64,000 nt of DNA from Planctomycetota bacterium (GTDB taxonomy: Bacteria; Planctomycetota; UBA1135; UBA2386), in the NCBI GenBank assembly GCA_020848735.1, contig JADLHO010000126.1, positions 59,835-123,834 on the forward strand, in the 5' to 3' direction. Both the position numbers and the translations under genes were made by a program. The first letter of the stretch is position 1. Each line of letters begins with the position of its first letter. The notes under the pieces are model-generated. The model searched no databases. It was not told the origin of the DNA and saw nothing but the letters and a program-made list of their open reading frames with translations. Of the stretch, positions 15,495 through 23,538 are shown piece after piece.

Positions 15495-16885
15495 CCAAGC
15501 TCTGGGGCGGCCGCTTCGAAGGCGGCCTCGATCCGTTCTTCGAGCGCTTCAACCGCAGCCTGCCCTTCGACCGGCGGCTGATCGAGGAGGACATCACGGG
15601 CAGCATCGCCTGGGCGCGTGCCCTCGGCAGTGCCGGCGTGCTCGAGCAGGGCGAGGTCGATCAGCTCGCCGCGGCGCTCGACCTTCTCCGCGAGGAGCTC
15701 TCGAACGATCCCGCGCGAGTCGCTCGCGCACCCGACGAGGACGTGCACAGCTTCGTCGAGCGCGAGCTGCTGCAGTCGCTCGGCGTCCTCGCGCGGAAGC
15801 TGCACACGGGCCGCTCGCGCAACGACCAGGTCGCGACCGACCTGAAGCTCTGGCTGAAGAAGCACGCCGACGAGCTCGACCTGCGGCTGACCGCGCTGCA
15901 GGCCGCACTCGTCGACGTCGCGGAGCGCTGGGCCGATCTGCCGTTGCCCGGCTACACGCACCTGCAGCGCGCCCAGCCGATCACCGCGGGGCACCACGCG
16001 CTCGCGTACGTCGAGATGCTCGACCGCGACCGCGGTCGGCTCCACGACGCGCGCACGCGCATGGACACCTGCCCGCTGGGCTCCGGCGCGCTCGCCGGCA
16101 CCGCGTTCCCGATCGACCGCGAGGCGCTCGCGGAGGGGCTCGGGTTCCGCGGCGGACCGACGCGCAACAGCCTCGATGCCGTCGGCGACCGCGATCACGT
16201 CGCCGAGCTCGTCTTCGCGTGCGCCCTGACGATGGTCCACCTCTCGCGGCTCGCCGAGGACTGGATCTTCCTCGGCACCTTCGAGGCGCGGCTCGTGCGC
16301 TTCTCGGATGCGGTCGCGACCGGTTCGAGTCTCATGCCACAGAAGAAGAACCCCGATGCCCTCGAGCTGATCCGGGGCAAGTGTGGTCGCGTCGCCGGTC
16401 ACCTCAGCGGCTTCCTCATGACGCTGAAGGGTCTGCCGCTGGCGTACGACAAGGACTTCCAGGAGGACAAGGAGGCGCTCTTCGACGCGCTGGACACGAC
16501 GATCGCCTGCGTGCGCGTCGCGACGACCGTCGTGGCGACGATCGAGTACGACGGCGAGCGCTGCCGCGCGGCGGCCTCCGAGGGTTATCTCAATGCGACC
16601 GACGTCGCGGATCTCCTGGTGCGCGCCGGCGTGCCGTTCCGCGACGCGCACGAGCGCGTCGGCGCCGCGGTGCGCGAGGCCCTCGCCGCCGGTGTGGAAC
16701 TGCACCAGCTCGAGGAGGCCACGCTGAAGCGGCTCTTCCCCGAGTTGTCCGGCGCGCTGCGCGAGGAGCTCGGCGTGGATCGCGTGCTGGCACGGCGCGA
16801 CGTGCTGGGCGGCACGGCGCCGCGCCGCGTGCGCGCGGCCGCGGCGATCGCCCGGGCCCGCATCGAGCGGAAGGAGCACCAATGA
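15491..16885 (+). CDS. argH: argininosuccinate lyase
   Basis: 464 aa, usual length. The fumarase/aspartase superfamily signature GSSLMPQKKNPD is intact (about residues 277-288), as are KLWGGRF at the N-terminus, TGRSRNDQVATD and the TPLGSG-like CPLGSGAL loop. It splits argininosuccinate to arginine and fumarate, the last step of the pathway. The C-terminal end overlaps the acetyltransferase start by 4 nt. Confidence 0.96.
   Translation: MTKLWGGRFEGGLDPFFERFNRSLPFDRRLIEEDITGSIAWARALGSAGVLEQGEVDQLAAALDLLREELSNDPARVARAPDEDVHSFVERELLQSLGVLARKLHTGRSRNDQVATDLKLWLKKHADELDLRLTALQAALVDVAERWADLPLPGYTHLQRAQPITAGHHALAYVEMLDRDRGRLHDARTRMDTCPLGSGALAGTAFPIDREALAEGLGFRGGPTRNSLDAVGDRDHVAELVFACALTMVHLSRLAEDWIFLGTFEARLVRFSDAVATGSSLMPQKKNPDALELIRGKCGRVAGHLSGFLMTLKGLPLAYDKDFQEDKEALFDALDTTIACVRVATTVVATIEYDGERCRAAASEGYLNATDVADLLVRAGVPFRDAHERVGAAVREALAAGVELHQLEEATLKRLFPELSGALREELGVDRVLARRDVLGGTAPRRVRAAAAIARARIERKEHQ
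16871..16876 (+). promoter_or_regulatory. Shine-Dalgarno AAGGAG for the acetyltransferase at 16882
   Basis: AAGGAG ends 5 nt before the ATG at 16882, inside the argH 3' end. It supports the chosen start and a functional internal SD in the arg operon. Confidence 0.6.
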
Positions 16886-17421
16886 GCACGGCGCCTCGCG
16901 GGCTCGTGATCCGTGCCGCGCGCGTGACCGACGCCGGCTCGATCATGCGCCTCGTCAACGAACTCGCGATGCGGCAGGTGATGCTGCCGCGGTCGCCGGC
17001 GTCGGTCATCGAGCACATCCGCGACTTCGTCGTCGCGGAGCTCGACGGGCGCTTCGTCGGCTGCGGCGCGCTCCACGTCGTGTGGTCGGACATGGCGGAG
17101 ATCCGCTCCATCGCCGTGCATCCCGACGTCCAGCGCATCGGCGTGGGCCGCGCGATGGCGGACGCGCTGATCGACATCGCCCGCGAGCTCGGCGTGCCGA
17201 CGGTCTACGCGTTCACGTACGTGCAGCACTTCTTCGAGAAGCTGGGCTTCCGCGTCGTCGAGCACCGCGAGCTGCCGCACAAGATGTTCAACGACTGCAA
17301 GAACTGCCCGAAGTTCACCGCCTGCGACGAGATCGCGATGCTGAGGCAGCTCCGCGAGCCGACCGCCGAGGAGCAGCAGGCCGGCTCGACCCTGCCGAGT
17401 CGCCCGATCCGGATCGTCTGA
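16882..17421 (+). CDS. argA: short ArgA-type GNAT, likely N-acetylglutamate synthase
   Basis: 179 aa, consisting of a single GNAT domain without the kinase-like domain of E. coli ArgA. The acetyl-CoA motif is IAVHPDVQRIGVGRAMADAL (about residues 75-94); the C-terminal part HKMFNDCKNCPKFTACDE matches the short NAGS group, which has this Cys-containing stretch. Such proteins make N-acetylglutamate as the entry to arginine synthesis or form the C-terminal half of ArgH(A) fusions. The position directly after argH (ATGA overlap) fits a split version of ArgH(A). An argJ is also present at 20308, so this enzyme would be anaplerotic for the acetyl cycle. The specific substrate is inferred from motif and operon. 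Confidence 0.85.
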   Translation: MSTAPRGLVIRAARVTDAGSIMRLVNELAMRQVMLPRSPASVIEHIRDFVVAELDGRFVGCGALHVVWSDMAEIRSIAVHPDVQRIGVGRAMADALIDIARELGVPTVYAFTYVQHFFEKLGFRVVEHRELPHKMFNDCKNCPKFTACDEIAMLRQLREPTAEEQQAGSTLPSRPIRIV

Positions 17422-17441
17422 ACCGCCGGGGCGGCCTCGCC

Positions 17442-17460
17442 GTCCCGGGCGGGCCGGGAC
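17442..17460 (+). terminator. 7-bp GC hairpin after the arg operon
   Basis: GTCCCGG (17442-17448) and CCGGGAC (17454-17460) form a perfect stem with a 5-nt loop, 20 nt after the last stop of the arg operon. No U-run follows. It is a plausible 3'-end structure of the operon, not a textbook terminator. Confidence 0.4.
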
Positions 17461-17563
17461 CGCGGTGCGGATCGGCGTAAACCACCGGCGGACGACCAGC
17501 GCCCGATTCTGGACTCTCGCGTGCGCTCGGCCCGCCGGACGACGCTGGACGTGCGAGGCTCGT

Positions 17564-17569
17564 TATCAT
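17564..17569 (+). promoter_or_regulatory. -10 element TATCAT with CCCGCGCG discriminator
   Basis: TATCAT followed directly by CCCGCGCG, with the ATG 28 nt downstream. It is one of a set of matching elements upstream of operon heads across the window (compare 53997, 53934, 25174). Confidence 0.5.
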
Positions 17570-17597
17570 CCCGCGCGCTCCCGACCGCTCGTTCGCC

Positions 17598-19481
17598 ATG
17601 CGTCCATCGATCTCCCTCGCCGTCTCGCTGCTCGTCGCGACCGCCGCGGCGCAGCGCCCCGCCGCCTGGGTCTTCGAACCGAGTCCGAACCTGCCGCTCT
17701 CCGCGACGACCGCGCTGGGGAAGATCGCGTGGGCGGCCACCGGCAACGAGGTCCTGGCCTTCTCCGCGAACACGCGGCGCTGGGCCCGCTTGCCCTACAC
17801 CGGCAGCTACACCGCGCGGCAGACGAACGACTGGCTGATGATCGACCTCGGCACCACGATCGCCGCATTCTCCGCGGCGCGCGGCAGCTTCGAGACCATC
17901 AGCGTCTCGGCGGGCAAGGCGATCGTGAATCCGAGTTCGAACCGCAACGACGTCCTGCTGGCGGTGCGCGACGGGAACACGCTCTGGAGCTTCAGCGGCA
18001 TGGCCGGCACGTGGTCGAGCCGCAGCGTCTCTCCCAACGCCGCGATCGCCGTGGAGCGCAACGCGATGATCGTCGTCGACGGCCCCAATCTCGCCGGCTA
18101 CAGCGCGACTCTCGACGCGTGGACGACCGCGGTCGCCGCGCAGCCGCCGTCGCTCTCGGGCATCTCGCACACGCTCGGCTGGGCGATCGATGGCAACGTG
18201 ATCTGGGGCTTCTCGGCGATCCGGGGCACCTGGGCCTCGACGGCGCTCACCCAGGCACCGCTCGGGGCCGCGGTCGCCGACGGCGACGTGGCGCTCTGGA
18301 AGAGCAACGCCGAGCTGGTGGGCTTCAGCGGCATCACCGGCGCCTTCGGCGTGCTCGCGACCCCGGCCGCGAGCCTGAATCTCCAGACCAGCGATCACGT
18401 CGGATATGCGAGTCCCGACGCCGTGCTGCACTACGCGTTCGGCGCCACGGCGTCGCAGTGGACGGTCTTCGCGTCGACGGCCCCGGCCAGCGCCGCCGTG
18501 TCGGGAGCGATCGTCCTCCTGACGGAGCCGACGCAGGTGATCGCCTACAGCGGCCTGGTCGGCACCGCAGCCGCCGCGCCCGTCGCCGGCGCCACGAACT
18601 CGCTGTCCGTCTCGATCGCCGCGAGCGTCGACGCCGGCAACAGCGCGCTGCGGCTCTACAGCGCCTTGCTCGGCACCTGGTTCCACGCGCCCGCGGCCGC
18701 GCAGATCGCGCTGCCGGAACTCGCACGGGCCGGCGCCCTGCTCACCGATGGCGGCACGCAATGGTGGGGCTTCTCGCCGCGCTTCGGGACCTTCGTGCCG
18801 CATGCCTCCGGCGCCAACCCGACGCGCTGGATCGGCAACGAGAGTTCGATCATCGCCGTCGAGTCCGATACGTCGCTCGCGTGTTTCGACGCGCGCCGCA
18901 ATGCCTGGGTCGCCGTGCCGGTCGTCGCCGCGCAGCGCCCGATCGACATCCGCATCTGGCGGACCAGCCTCGTCGCGCACTTCCCGCAGACCGGCCAGCT
19001 GCTCGGCTTCGGCGCGCTCAGCGGCGAGTTCGAGTCTGCCTCCATCCAGGGTGCGCTCGTCAACATCCGCGCGAACTCGGAGGTCGGCCTCGTGCACACC
19101 ACGACCGGCCTGCACGGCTACGCCGCGTTCGCCGATCTCGGCACGGAGGTCCAGTTCCCCGAGTTCCGCCGACTGACGGCGATCGGCGCGCCCTTCACCA
19201 TCCGCATGATCGGCGAGGCCAATGCCGCACACGGCATCGTCGCGGGTGTGCCGGACGCACTGGACACGCCGGTTCCGGGACTCGGCGTGCTGCGCCTCGT
19301 GCCCGGGTCGATCGTCGCGTTCCCACCCGCCGCGCTCGACGCGAACGGCCGCTACGCGCTCCCCCTGACGATCCCTGCCTCGCCCGCGCTGCGCGGCCTC
19401 GAGTTTGGACTGCAGGCCGTCGTGGTTCCCGTCGCCGGCACGCCGTACCTCACGCAGCTCTCGACGCTCCGCATCCCGTGA
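17598..19481 (+). CDS. secreted repeat protein, probable beta-propeller-like, function unknown
   Basis: 627 aa with a cleavable signal peptide (RPSISLAVSLLVATAAAQ). The body has repeated blocks with a recurring pattern of hydrophobic strand, 'FS/YSA', a small loop and 'W' (SANTRRWARL, SAARGSFETI, SGMAGTWSSR, SATLDAWTTA, SAIRGTWAST, SGITGAFGVL, SALLGTWFHA), spaced about 40-45 residues apart, as in Kelch-type propellers. A separate C-terminal beta-domain of about 100 residues begins near IGAPFTIRMIGEANA. No catalytic motif is seen. It is probably a cell-surface or secreted structural or binding protein. It has its own promoter-like element and lies between the arg operon and the lipoprotein cyclophilin. 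Confidence 0.75.
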   Translation: MRPSISLAVSLLVATAAAQRPAAWVFEPSPNLPLSATTALGKIAWAATGNEVLAFSANTRRWARLPYTGSYTARQTNDWLMIDLGTTIAAFSAARGSFETISVSAGKAIVNPSSNRNDVLLAVRDGNTLWSFSGMAGTWSSRSVSPNAAIAVERNAMIVVDGPNLAGYSATLDAWTTAVAAQPPSLSGISHTLGWAIDGNVIWGFSAIRGTWASTALTQAPLGAAVADGDVALWKSNAELVGFSGITGAFGVLATPAASLNLQTSDHVGYASPDAVLHYAFGATASQWTVFASTAPASAAVSGAIVLLTEPTQVIAYSGLVGTAAAAPVAGATNSLSVSIAASVDAGNSALRLYSALLGTWFHAPAAAQIALPELARAGALLTDGGTQWWGFSPRFGTFVPHASGANPTRWIGNESSIIAVESDTSLACFDARRNAWVAVPVVAAQRPIDIRIWRTSLVAHFPQTGQLLGFGALSGEFESASIQGALVNIRANSEVGLVHTTTGLHGYAAFADLGTEVQFPEFRRLTAIGAPFTIRMIGEANAAHGIVAGVPDALDTPVPGLGVLRLVPGSIVAFPPAALDANGRYALPLTIPASPALRGLEFGLQAVVVPVAGTPYLTQLSTLRIP

Positions 19482-19538
19482 GCGGACGCGGCGACGCGCG
19501 GGCCGGGCTCGCGCGTTCCGCCGCGCGCGACGGCGCGC

Positions 19539-19544
19539 TATGGT
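19539..19544 (+). promoter_or_regulatory. -10 element TATGGT with CCGCGGCT discriminator
   Basis: A -10-like hexamer followed by a C/G-rich run, 29 nt before the lipoprotein cyclophilin ATG and 57 nt after the preceding stop. Confidence 0.4.
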
Positions 19545-19573
19545 CCGCGGCTCGTCGCTCGACGACGCCCCCC

Positions 19574-20299
19574 ATGAACCACGCCCCGCTCGCCGCCGCC
19601 CTCGTCCTCGCCGCCCTCTGCGCCTGTTCGTCGGAGGAACCCAAGCCCGCGCCGACCCCGGCGCAGAGCCCCGCGGTGGACGAGACGCCGAAGGTCCGCC
19701 CGACCGACCCGCAGGCACCGCTGACCGCGCTGGCCGGCTATGCGACCGCGCAGAAGGTCGACACCAAGCGGCCGAACTGGCGCAAGACGCTGCCGAAGCC
19801 GCCGAAGAAGCTCTTCCCCGAGGGCCGCAAGTACTACTGGAACCTCGCGACGAGCGCGGGTGACCTGAAGATCGAGCTGCTGACCGAGGTCGCGCCGATG
19901 CACGTGAGCAGCACGATCTTCCTCACGCAGCTCGGCTTCTACGACGGGCTGAAGTTCCACCGCGTGATCCGCGGGTTCATGGCCCAAGGCGGCTGCCCGG
20001 ACGGCAACGGCAGCGGCGGACCCGGTTACCAGTACGAGGGCGAGTTCGATCCGAAGGTGCGGCACACGCGCGGCGGGCTCCTGAGCATGGCCAATGCAGG
20101 GGCCGGGACCGACGGCAGCCAGTTCTTCGTCACCTTCAAGGACACGCCCTGGCTCGACGACAAGCACACGATCTTCGGTGAGGTGGTCGCCGACTCGATG
20201 GGGACCGTGAAGGCGCTCGAGGCCGCGGCCGATCCGAAGGGCGGCGAGACGCCGAAGCTCGAGCTCGTCATCCAGCGCGCCACGATCACGGTCGAGTGA
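19574..20299 (+). CDS. lipoprotein peptidyl-prolyl cis-trans isomerase (cyclophilin)
   Basis: 241 aa. The N-terminus (HAPLAAALVLAALCAC) is a lipoprotein signal with Cys as the likely +1 residue, followed by a Pro-rich tether. The cyclophilin core has FHRVIRGFMAQGG (catalytic Arg), GSQFFVTF and HTIFGEVV. The 45-residue segment before the core (LTALAGYATAQKVDT...LPKPPKKLFPEGRKYYWN) is clearly homologous to the linker of the peptidase-cyclophilin fusion at 6894, so the two genes share more than the PPIase fold. It should assist folding of envelope proteins. The stop is 8 nt before the argJ ATG. Confidence 0.9.
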   Translation: MNHAPLAAALVLAALCACSSEEPKPAPTPAQSPAVDETPKVRPTDPQAPLTALAGYATAQKVDTKRPNWRKTLPKPPKKLFPEGRKYYWNLATSAGDLKIELLTEVAPMHVSSTIFLTQLGFYDGLKFHRVIRGFMAQGGCPDGNGSGGPGYQYEGEFDPKVRHTRGGLLSMANAGAGTDGSQFFVTFKDTPWLDDKHTIFGEVVADSMGTVKALEAAADPKGGETPKLELVIQRATITVE

Positions 20300-20307
20300 G
20301 ACACGCC

Positions 20308-21486
20308 ATGAGCGAGATCCCGCTCCCGCTCGGCTTCCGCGCCGCGGGCCTCTGGGCCGGCATCAAGAAGCCCAACCGCGGCTTCGATCTCGGCCTGCTC
20401 GCCGCGGATCGGCCGGTCGACGCCGCGGCGATGTTCACCACGAATGCGCTGGTCGGGGCGCACGTCGCCGTCTGCCGCGAGCAGCTCGCGGCGAGCGGCG
20501 GGCTCGTGCGCGCCGTCATCGTCAATGCCGGATGCGCGAACTGTGCGACCGGCGAGCGCGGGCTCGACGACGCGCGCGAGACCGCGCGGCTCGTCGCGCT
20601 ACGCCTCGGCTGCCGACCGCAGGAGGTGCTGCCGATCAGCACCGGAGCGATCGGCGCCCATCTCCCGATGCCGAAGCTGCGCGACGCCATCCCGACGCTG
20701 GTCGATGCGCTCCGCGAGGACGGCGCCGAGGACTTCGCGCGCGCGATCATGACCACCGACACCCACCGCAAGCTCGAGTCGGCGACCTTCTGCGCCGACG
20801 ACGGCGAGGCGCGCGTGACGGGTTTCAGCAAGGGCGCCGGGATGATCCACCCGAACATGGCGACCATGCTCGGCTTCCTGACCACGGACGCCGTGCTCCC
20901 GCGCGCGGCGATGCCGCTCCTGCGCGAGGTCGTCGAACGCAGCTACCACCGCGTCACGGTCGACGGCGACACCTCGCCCAACGACACGGTGGTGCTGCTC
21001 GCGTCGGGCCGTCGCCGTGTCGCGGACGGCGAGCTCTGCGAAGGTGCCTTGCTCGACGTCGCCGGACGGCTCTGCCGACAGATCGCGCGCGACGGCGAGG
21101 GCGCGACGCGCCTGGTCACCGTGCAGGTGCGCGGCGCCGTCGACGATGCCCAGGCCAGCACCGCCGCGCGCACGATCGCGACGAGCCCGCTCGTGAAGAC
21201 CGCCATCGCGGGCCGTGATCCGAACTGGGGGCGCATCCTCTCGGCCGCGGGCCGTGCGGGGGTCGCGATCGACGTCGCGCACGCCAAGGTCTGGGTCGGC
21301 GAGACCTTCGTCTTCGACGAGGGCCGACCCTTCCCCGAACGCGAACCGCTGGCCGCGGCACACCTGGCGAAGGAGGAGGAGGTCGTCATCGGCGTCGACC
21401 TCGCGTCGGGCGAGGCCGGCGTCGACGTGTGGACCTGCGACTTCACCGCCGACTACGTGCGCATCAACGCCGAATACCGGACCTGA
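20308..21486 (+). CDS. argJ: bifunctional ornithine acetyltransferase / N-acetylglutamate synthase
   Basis: 392 aa. It transfers acetyl from N-acetylornithine to glutamate, closing the acetyl cycle. The autocleavage site KGAGMIHPNMATML is intact (nucleophile Thr follows Ala), and TNALVGAHV near the N-terminus and NDTVV and GRDPNWGRI later fit the family. An in-frame GTG at 20296 would overlap the cyclophilin stop; the ATG at 20308 is preferred. It is separated from the arg operon by two unrelated envelope genes and read in the same direction. Together with argA at 16882 it makes acetylation redundant. Confidence 0.95.
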   Translation: MSEIPLPLGFRAAGLWAGIKKPNRGFDLGLLAADRPVDAAAMFTTNALVGAHVAVCREQLAASGGLVRAVIVNAGCANCATGERGLDDARETARLVALRLGCRPQEVLPISTGAIGAHLPMPKLRDAIPTLVDALREDGAEDFARAIMTTDTHRKLESATFCADDGEARVTGFSKGAGMIHPNMATMLGFLTTDAVLPRAAMPLLREVVERSYHRVTVDGDTSPNDTVVLLASGRRRVADGELCEGALLDVAGRLCRQIARDGEGATRLVTVQVRGAVDDAQASTAARTIATSPLVKTAIAGRDPNWGRILSAAGRAGVAIDVAHAKVWVGETFVFDEGRPFPEREPLAAAHLAKEEEVVIGVDLASGEAGVDVWTCDFTADYVRINAEYRT

Positions 21487-21507
21487 TCGCGCGCGCGGCC
21501 GCGTGAG

Positions 21508-22251
21508 TCAGCGCTCGACGCGCGCGAAGCGAGCGAACCAGTTCTCTTCGAGGAGATCGTCGCGACGCTCGACGAGTTCGAAGCCGGCGTCGAGGATCTC
21601 CTGGCGGAAGACCTCTTCGCCTGCGCGCACGTGGTCGAGCGTCCACTGCCGCGACTTGCCGGGGATGCGGTGGAAGTCGATCACCACGAGCTGACCGCCC
21701 GGCCTCAGCGCGCGATGGATCGACGCGAGCGTGTTCTGCGGGAACTCGAAGTGGTGGTAGGTGTCGCACACGAACGCGAGATCGATCGAGGCCTCGGCCA
21801 GGCCGCTCGACTTGTCGGTGCATTGCACGGGATGCACGTTGCCCAAGCCTTCGCGGCGGATCCGTTGACCGATCCAGGCCACCATCGCCGGCGCGATGTC
21901 GACCGCATACACGTGGCCCTGCTCGCCCACGGCGCTCGCGAAGGCCGCCACGAAGAGGCCGGTGCCGGCGCCGATGTCCGCGACGGCCATGCCCGGGCGC
22001 AGCTTCAACGCCTCGACGATGGCGTGACGCCGCGCGTAGATCTCGCGGCTCTCCGTCTCGAAGCGCGCCGCGTGCTGCTCGGCGGAGTCGCTCGCGAGGA
22101 AGTTGTCGTTGATCCCGGGGCGCACGTTCTGCTCCGCCGCGAGGTTGGCGTCGCGACGCGCCAGGTCAACGCCGAGGCAGGAGCTGGCCGCGAGGAGGGT
22201 GAGGACGAGCGGGGAGAGAGTGCGACGCGCGCGCGGGAGCGGAGGGTTCAT
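21508..22251 (-). CDS. SAM-dependent class I methyltransferase with lipoprotein-type signal
   Basis: 247 aa. A Rossmann methyltransferase core is visible (MAVADIGAGTGLFVAAFA motif I; VYAVDI; GGQLVVIDFHR), but the N-terminus is RTLSPLVLTLLAASSC, a signal with a lipobox Cys at about residue 25. A lipid-anchored, extracytoplasmic methyltransferase is unexpected because SAM is cytoplasmic; alternatively the segment could be a membrane anchor facing inwards. Similar signal-bearing methyltransferases are annotated in other Gram-negatives, so it is not an isolated artefact. It overlaps the LysM lipoprotein by 4 nt (ATGA), which supports co-expression and an envelope role. The substrate is unknown. 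Confidence 0.8.
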   Translation of the reverse strand: MNPPLPRARRTLSPLVLTLLAASSCLGVDLARRDANLAAEQNVRPGINDNFLASDSAEQHAARFETESREIYARRHAIVEALKLRPGMAVADIGAGTGLFVAAFASAVGEQGHVYAVDIAPAMVAWIGQRIRREGLGNVHPVQCTDKSSGLAEASIDLAFVCDTYHHFEFPQNTLASIHRALRPGGQLVVIDFHRIPGKSRQWTLDHVRAGEEVFRQEILDAGFELVERRDDLLEENWFARFARVER

Positions 22252-22649
22252 CGGTCGATCGGGATGCGCACTTCGGTCCCGGTCGAGAGGCGACGCAGAT
22301 CGTCCTCCGACCAGCCGTTGAGTTCGGCGACCTCGCGCCAGCGCGAGGCATCACCCAGCTCCTTGCCGCAGAGCGTGGTGAGCGTCTGGCCGGCCCCGAG
22401 CCTCACCGTGCGAAAGCGCGGGGGCTTGGGAGTCGCGGGGATGACGAGCGGCGGCTTCGCGACGCGGGTCGCCGCGGTTGAGCCCTGCTCCGCCGCGCGC
22501 AGGACCTCGGCGAGCGGACGCGCGTCGCCCCCGAGTTCGAACACGGCCTCGTCGGGAGCCCGTGCGTCGGCGCGGCGATCGCCGCACGCGACCAGAACGA
22601 GCAGCGCCACAACGCACACCGACCGCCACTGGCATCGCGCACCGGACAT
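22248..22649 (-). CDS. small LysM-domain lipoprotein
   Basis: 133 aa. Signal CVVALLVLVAC with a lipobox, a disordered linker rich in Ala/Arg/Pro, and one C-terminal LysM-like domain (about residues 80-131: TVRLGAGQTLTTLCGKELGDASRWREVAELNGW...LSTGTEVRIP). LysM domains bind peptidoglycan N-acetylglucosamine chains, so this is probably a cell-wall-attached outer-membrane lipoprotein. It is first in a two-gene operon with the methyltransferase and diverges from psd. Confidence 0.8.
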   Translation of the reverse strand: MSGARCQWRSVCVVALLVLVACGDRRADARAPDEAVFELGGDARPLAEVLRAAEQGSTAATRVAKPPLVIPATPKPPRFRTVRLGAGQTLTTLCGKELGDASRWREVAELNGWSEDDLRRLSTGTEVRIPIDR

Positions 22650-22735
22650 GGCGGGTCATGGTGCCACCGGCGATCGCGCATTTCGAGGCGCAGCACCACG
22701 GCCGACGGGGCGAGGTCTCGGCATGATGCGCACCC

Positions 22736-23518
22736 GTGTCCCGCCTGCGTCGCTCGCTCCTGACCGTCCTGCCGAAGATCCTGGTCTCGCGGACGACCGG
22801 ACTGCTCGCCCATTGCCCACTGCCCCATGGGCTGCGCGCCCCCGCGTACCGCGCGTTCGCGCGCCGTTACGGCGCCGACCTGACGGAGCTCGCCGACGAG
22901 CTCACGAGCTTCCGCAGCCTGGCCGAGTTCTTCCAACGCCCCTTGCGCGCCGGAGCGAGACCGCTCGCCGACGCACCACTCCTCTGCGCGTGCGATGGTC
23001 GCATCGTCACGAGCGGACCACTCGAGGGCGACCGCATCCCGCAGGTGAAGGGCGTCGACTACGGGCTCGCCGAGTTCCTCGGCAGCGATCCGCTCGCCCG
23101 CGCGCTCCACGGCGGCAGCCAGCAGACGATCTACCTCGCGCCCGGTGACTACCACCGGGTCCACAGCCCGTTCGCGGCGACGATCACGTCGATCCGCGCG
23201 ATCCGTGGGACGCTCTTCCCGGTCAACCCCGCCGCGGTGCGTGCGATCGGCGGCCTGTTCGTCCGGAACGCGCGCGTGGTCTTCGAGGCGCAGCTCGACG
23301 ACGGTCGCCTCGGCGCCGTCGTGATGGTCGGAGCGCTGAACGTCGGCCACGTGCATCGGAGCTGCGCGGCCGGGGCGCGGGTTCAGCCGGGCGACGAGCT
23401 CGGGCGCTTCGGGTTCGGCTCGACCGTCGTCGGCATCGTGGCCCCCGGCGGCGCCGCGTTCGGAATCCGCGACCCCGAGCGACGCGTGCGGATGGGCAGT
23501 GCGGCGACGGGCGACTGA
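22736..23518 (+). CDS. psd: phosphatidylserine decarboxylase, proenzyme
   Basis: 260 aa, GTG start. The GDYHRVHSP segment and the C-terminal self-cleavage site FGFGSTVV (normally LGST; here G-S at residues 228-229) show the pyruvoyl-dependent enzyme that makes phosphatidylethanolamine. The catalytic His in VHSP and the NVGHV segment are also present. The 86-nt gap to the divergent LysM gene has a weak CATGAT -10-like box 8 nt before the GTG, so a near-leaderless transcript is possible. Confidence 0.92.
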   Translation: MSRLRRSLLTVLPKILVSRTTGLLAHCPLPHGLRAPAYRAFARRYGADLTELADELTSFRSLAEFFQRPLRAGARPLADAPLLCACDGRIVTSGPLEGDRIPQVKGVDYGLAEFLGSDPLARALHGGSQQTIYLAPGDYHRVHSPFAATITSIRAIRGTLFPVNPAAVRAIGGLFVRNARVVFEAQLDDGRLGAVVMVGALNVGHVHRSCAAGARVQPGDELGRFGFGSTVVGIVAPGGAAFGIRDPERRVRMGSAATGD

Positions 23519-23538
23519 GCGCGCGCGCCGCGCGTGCG

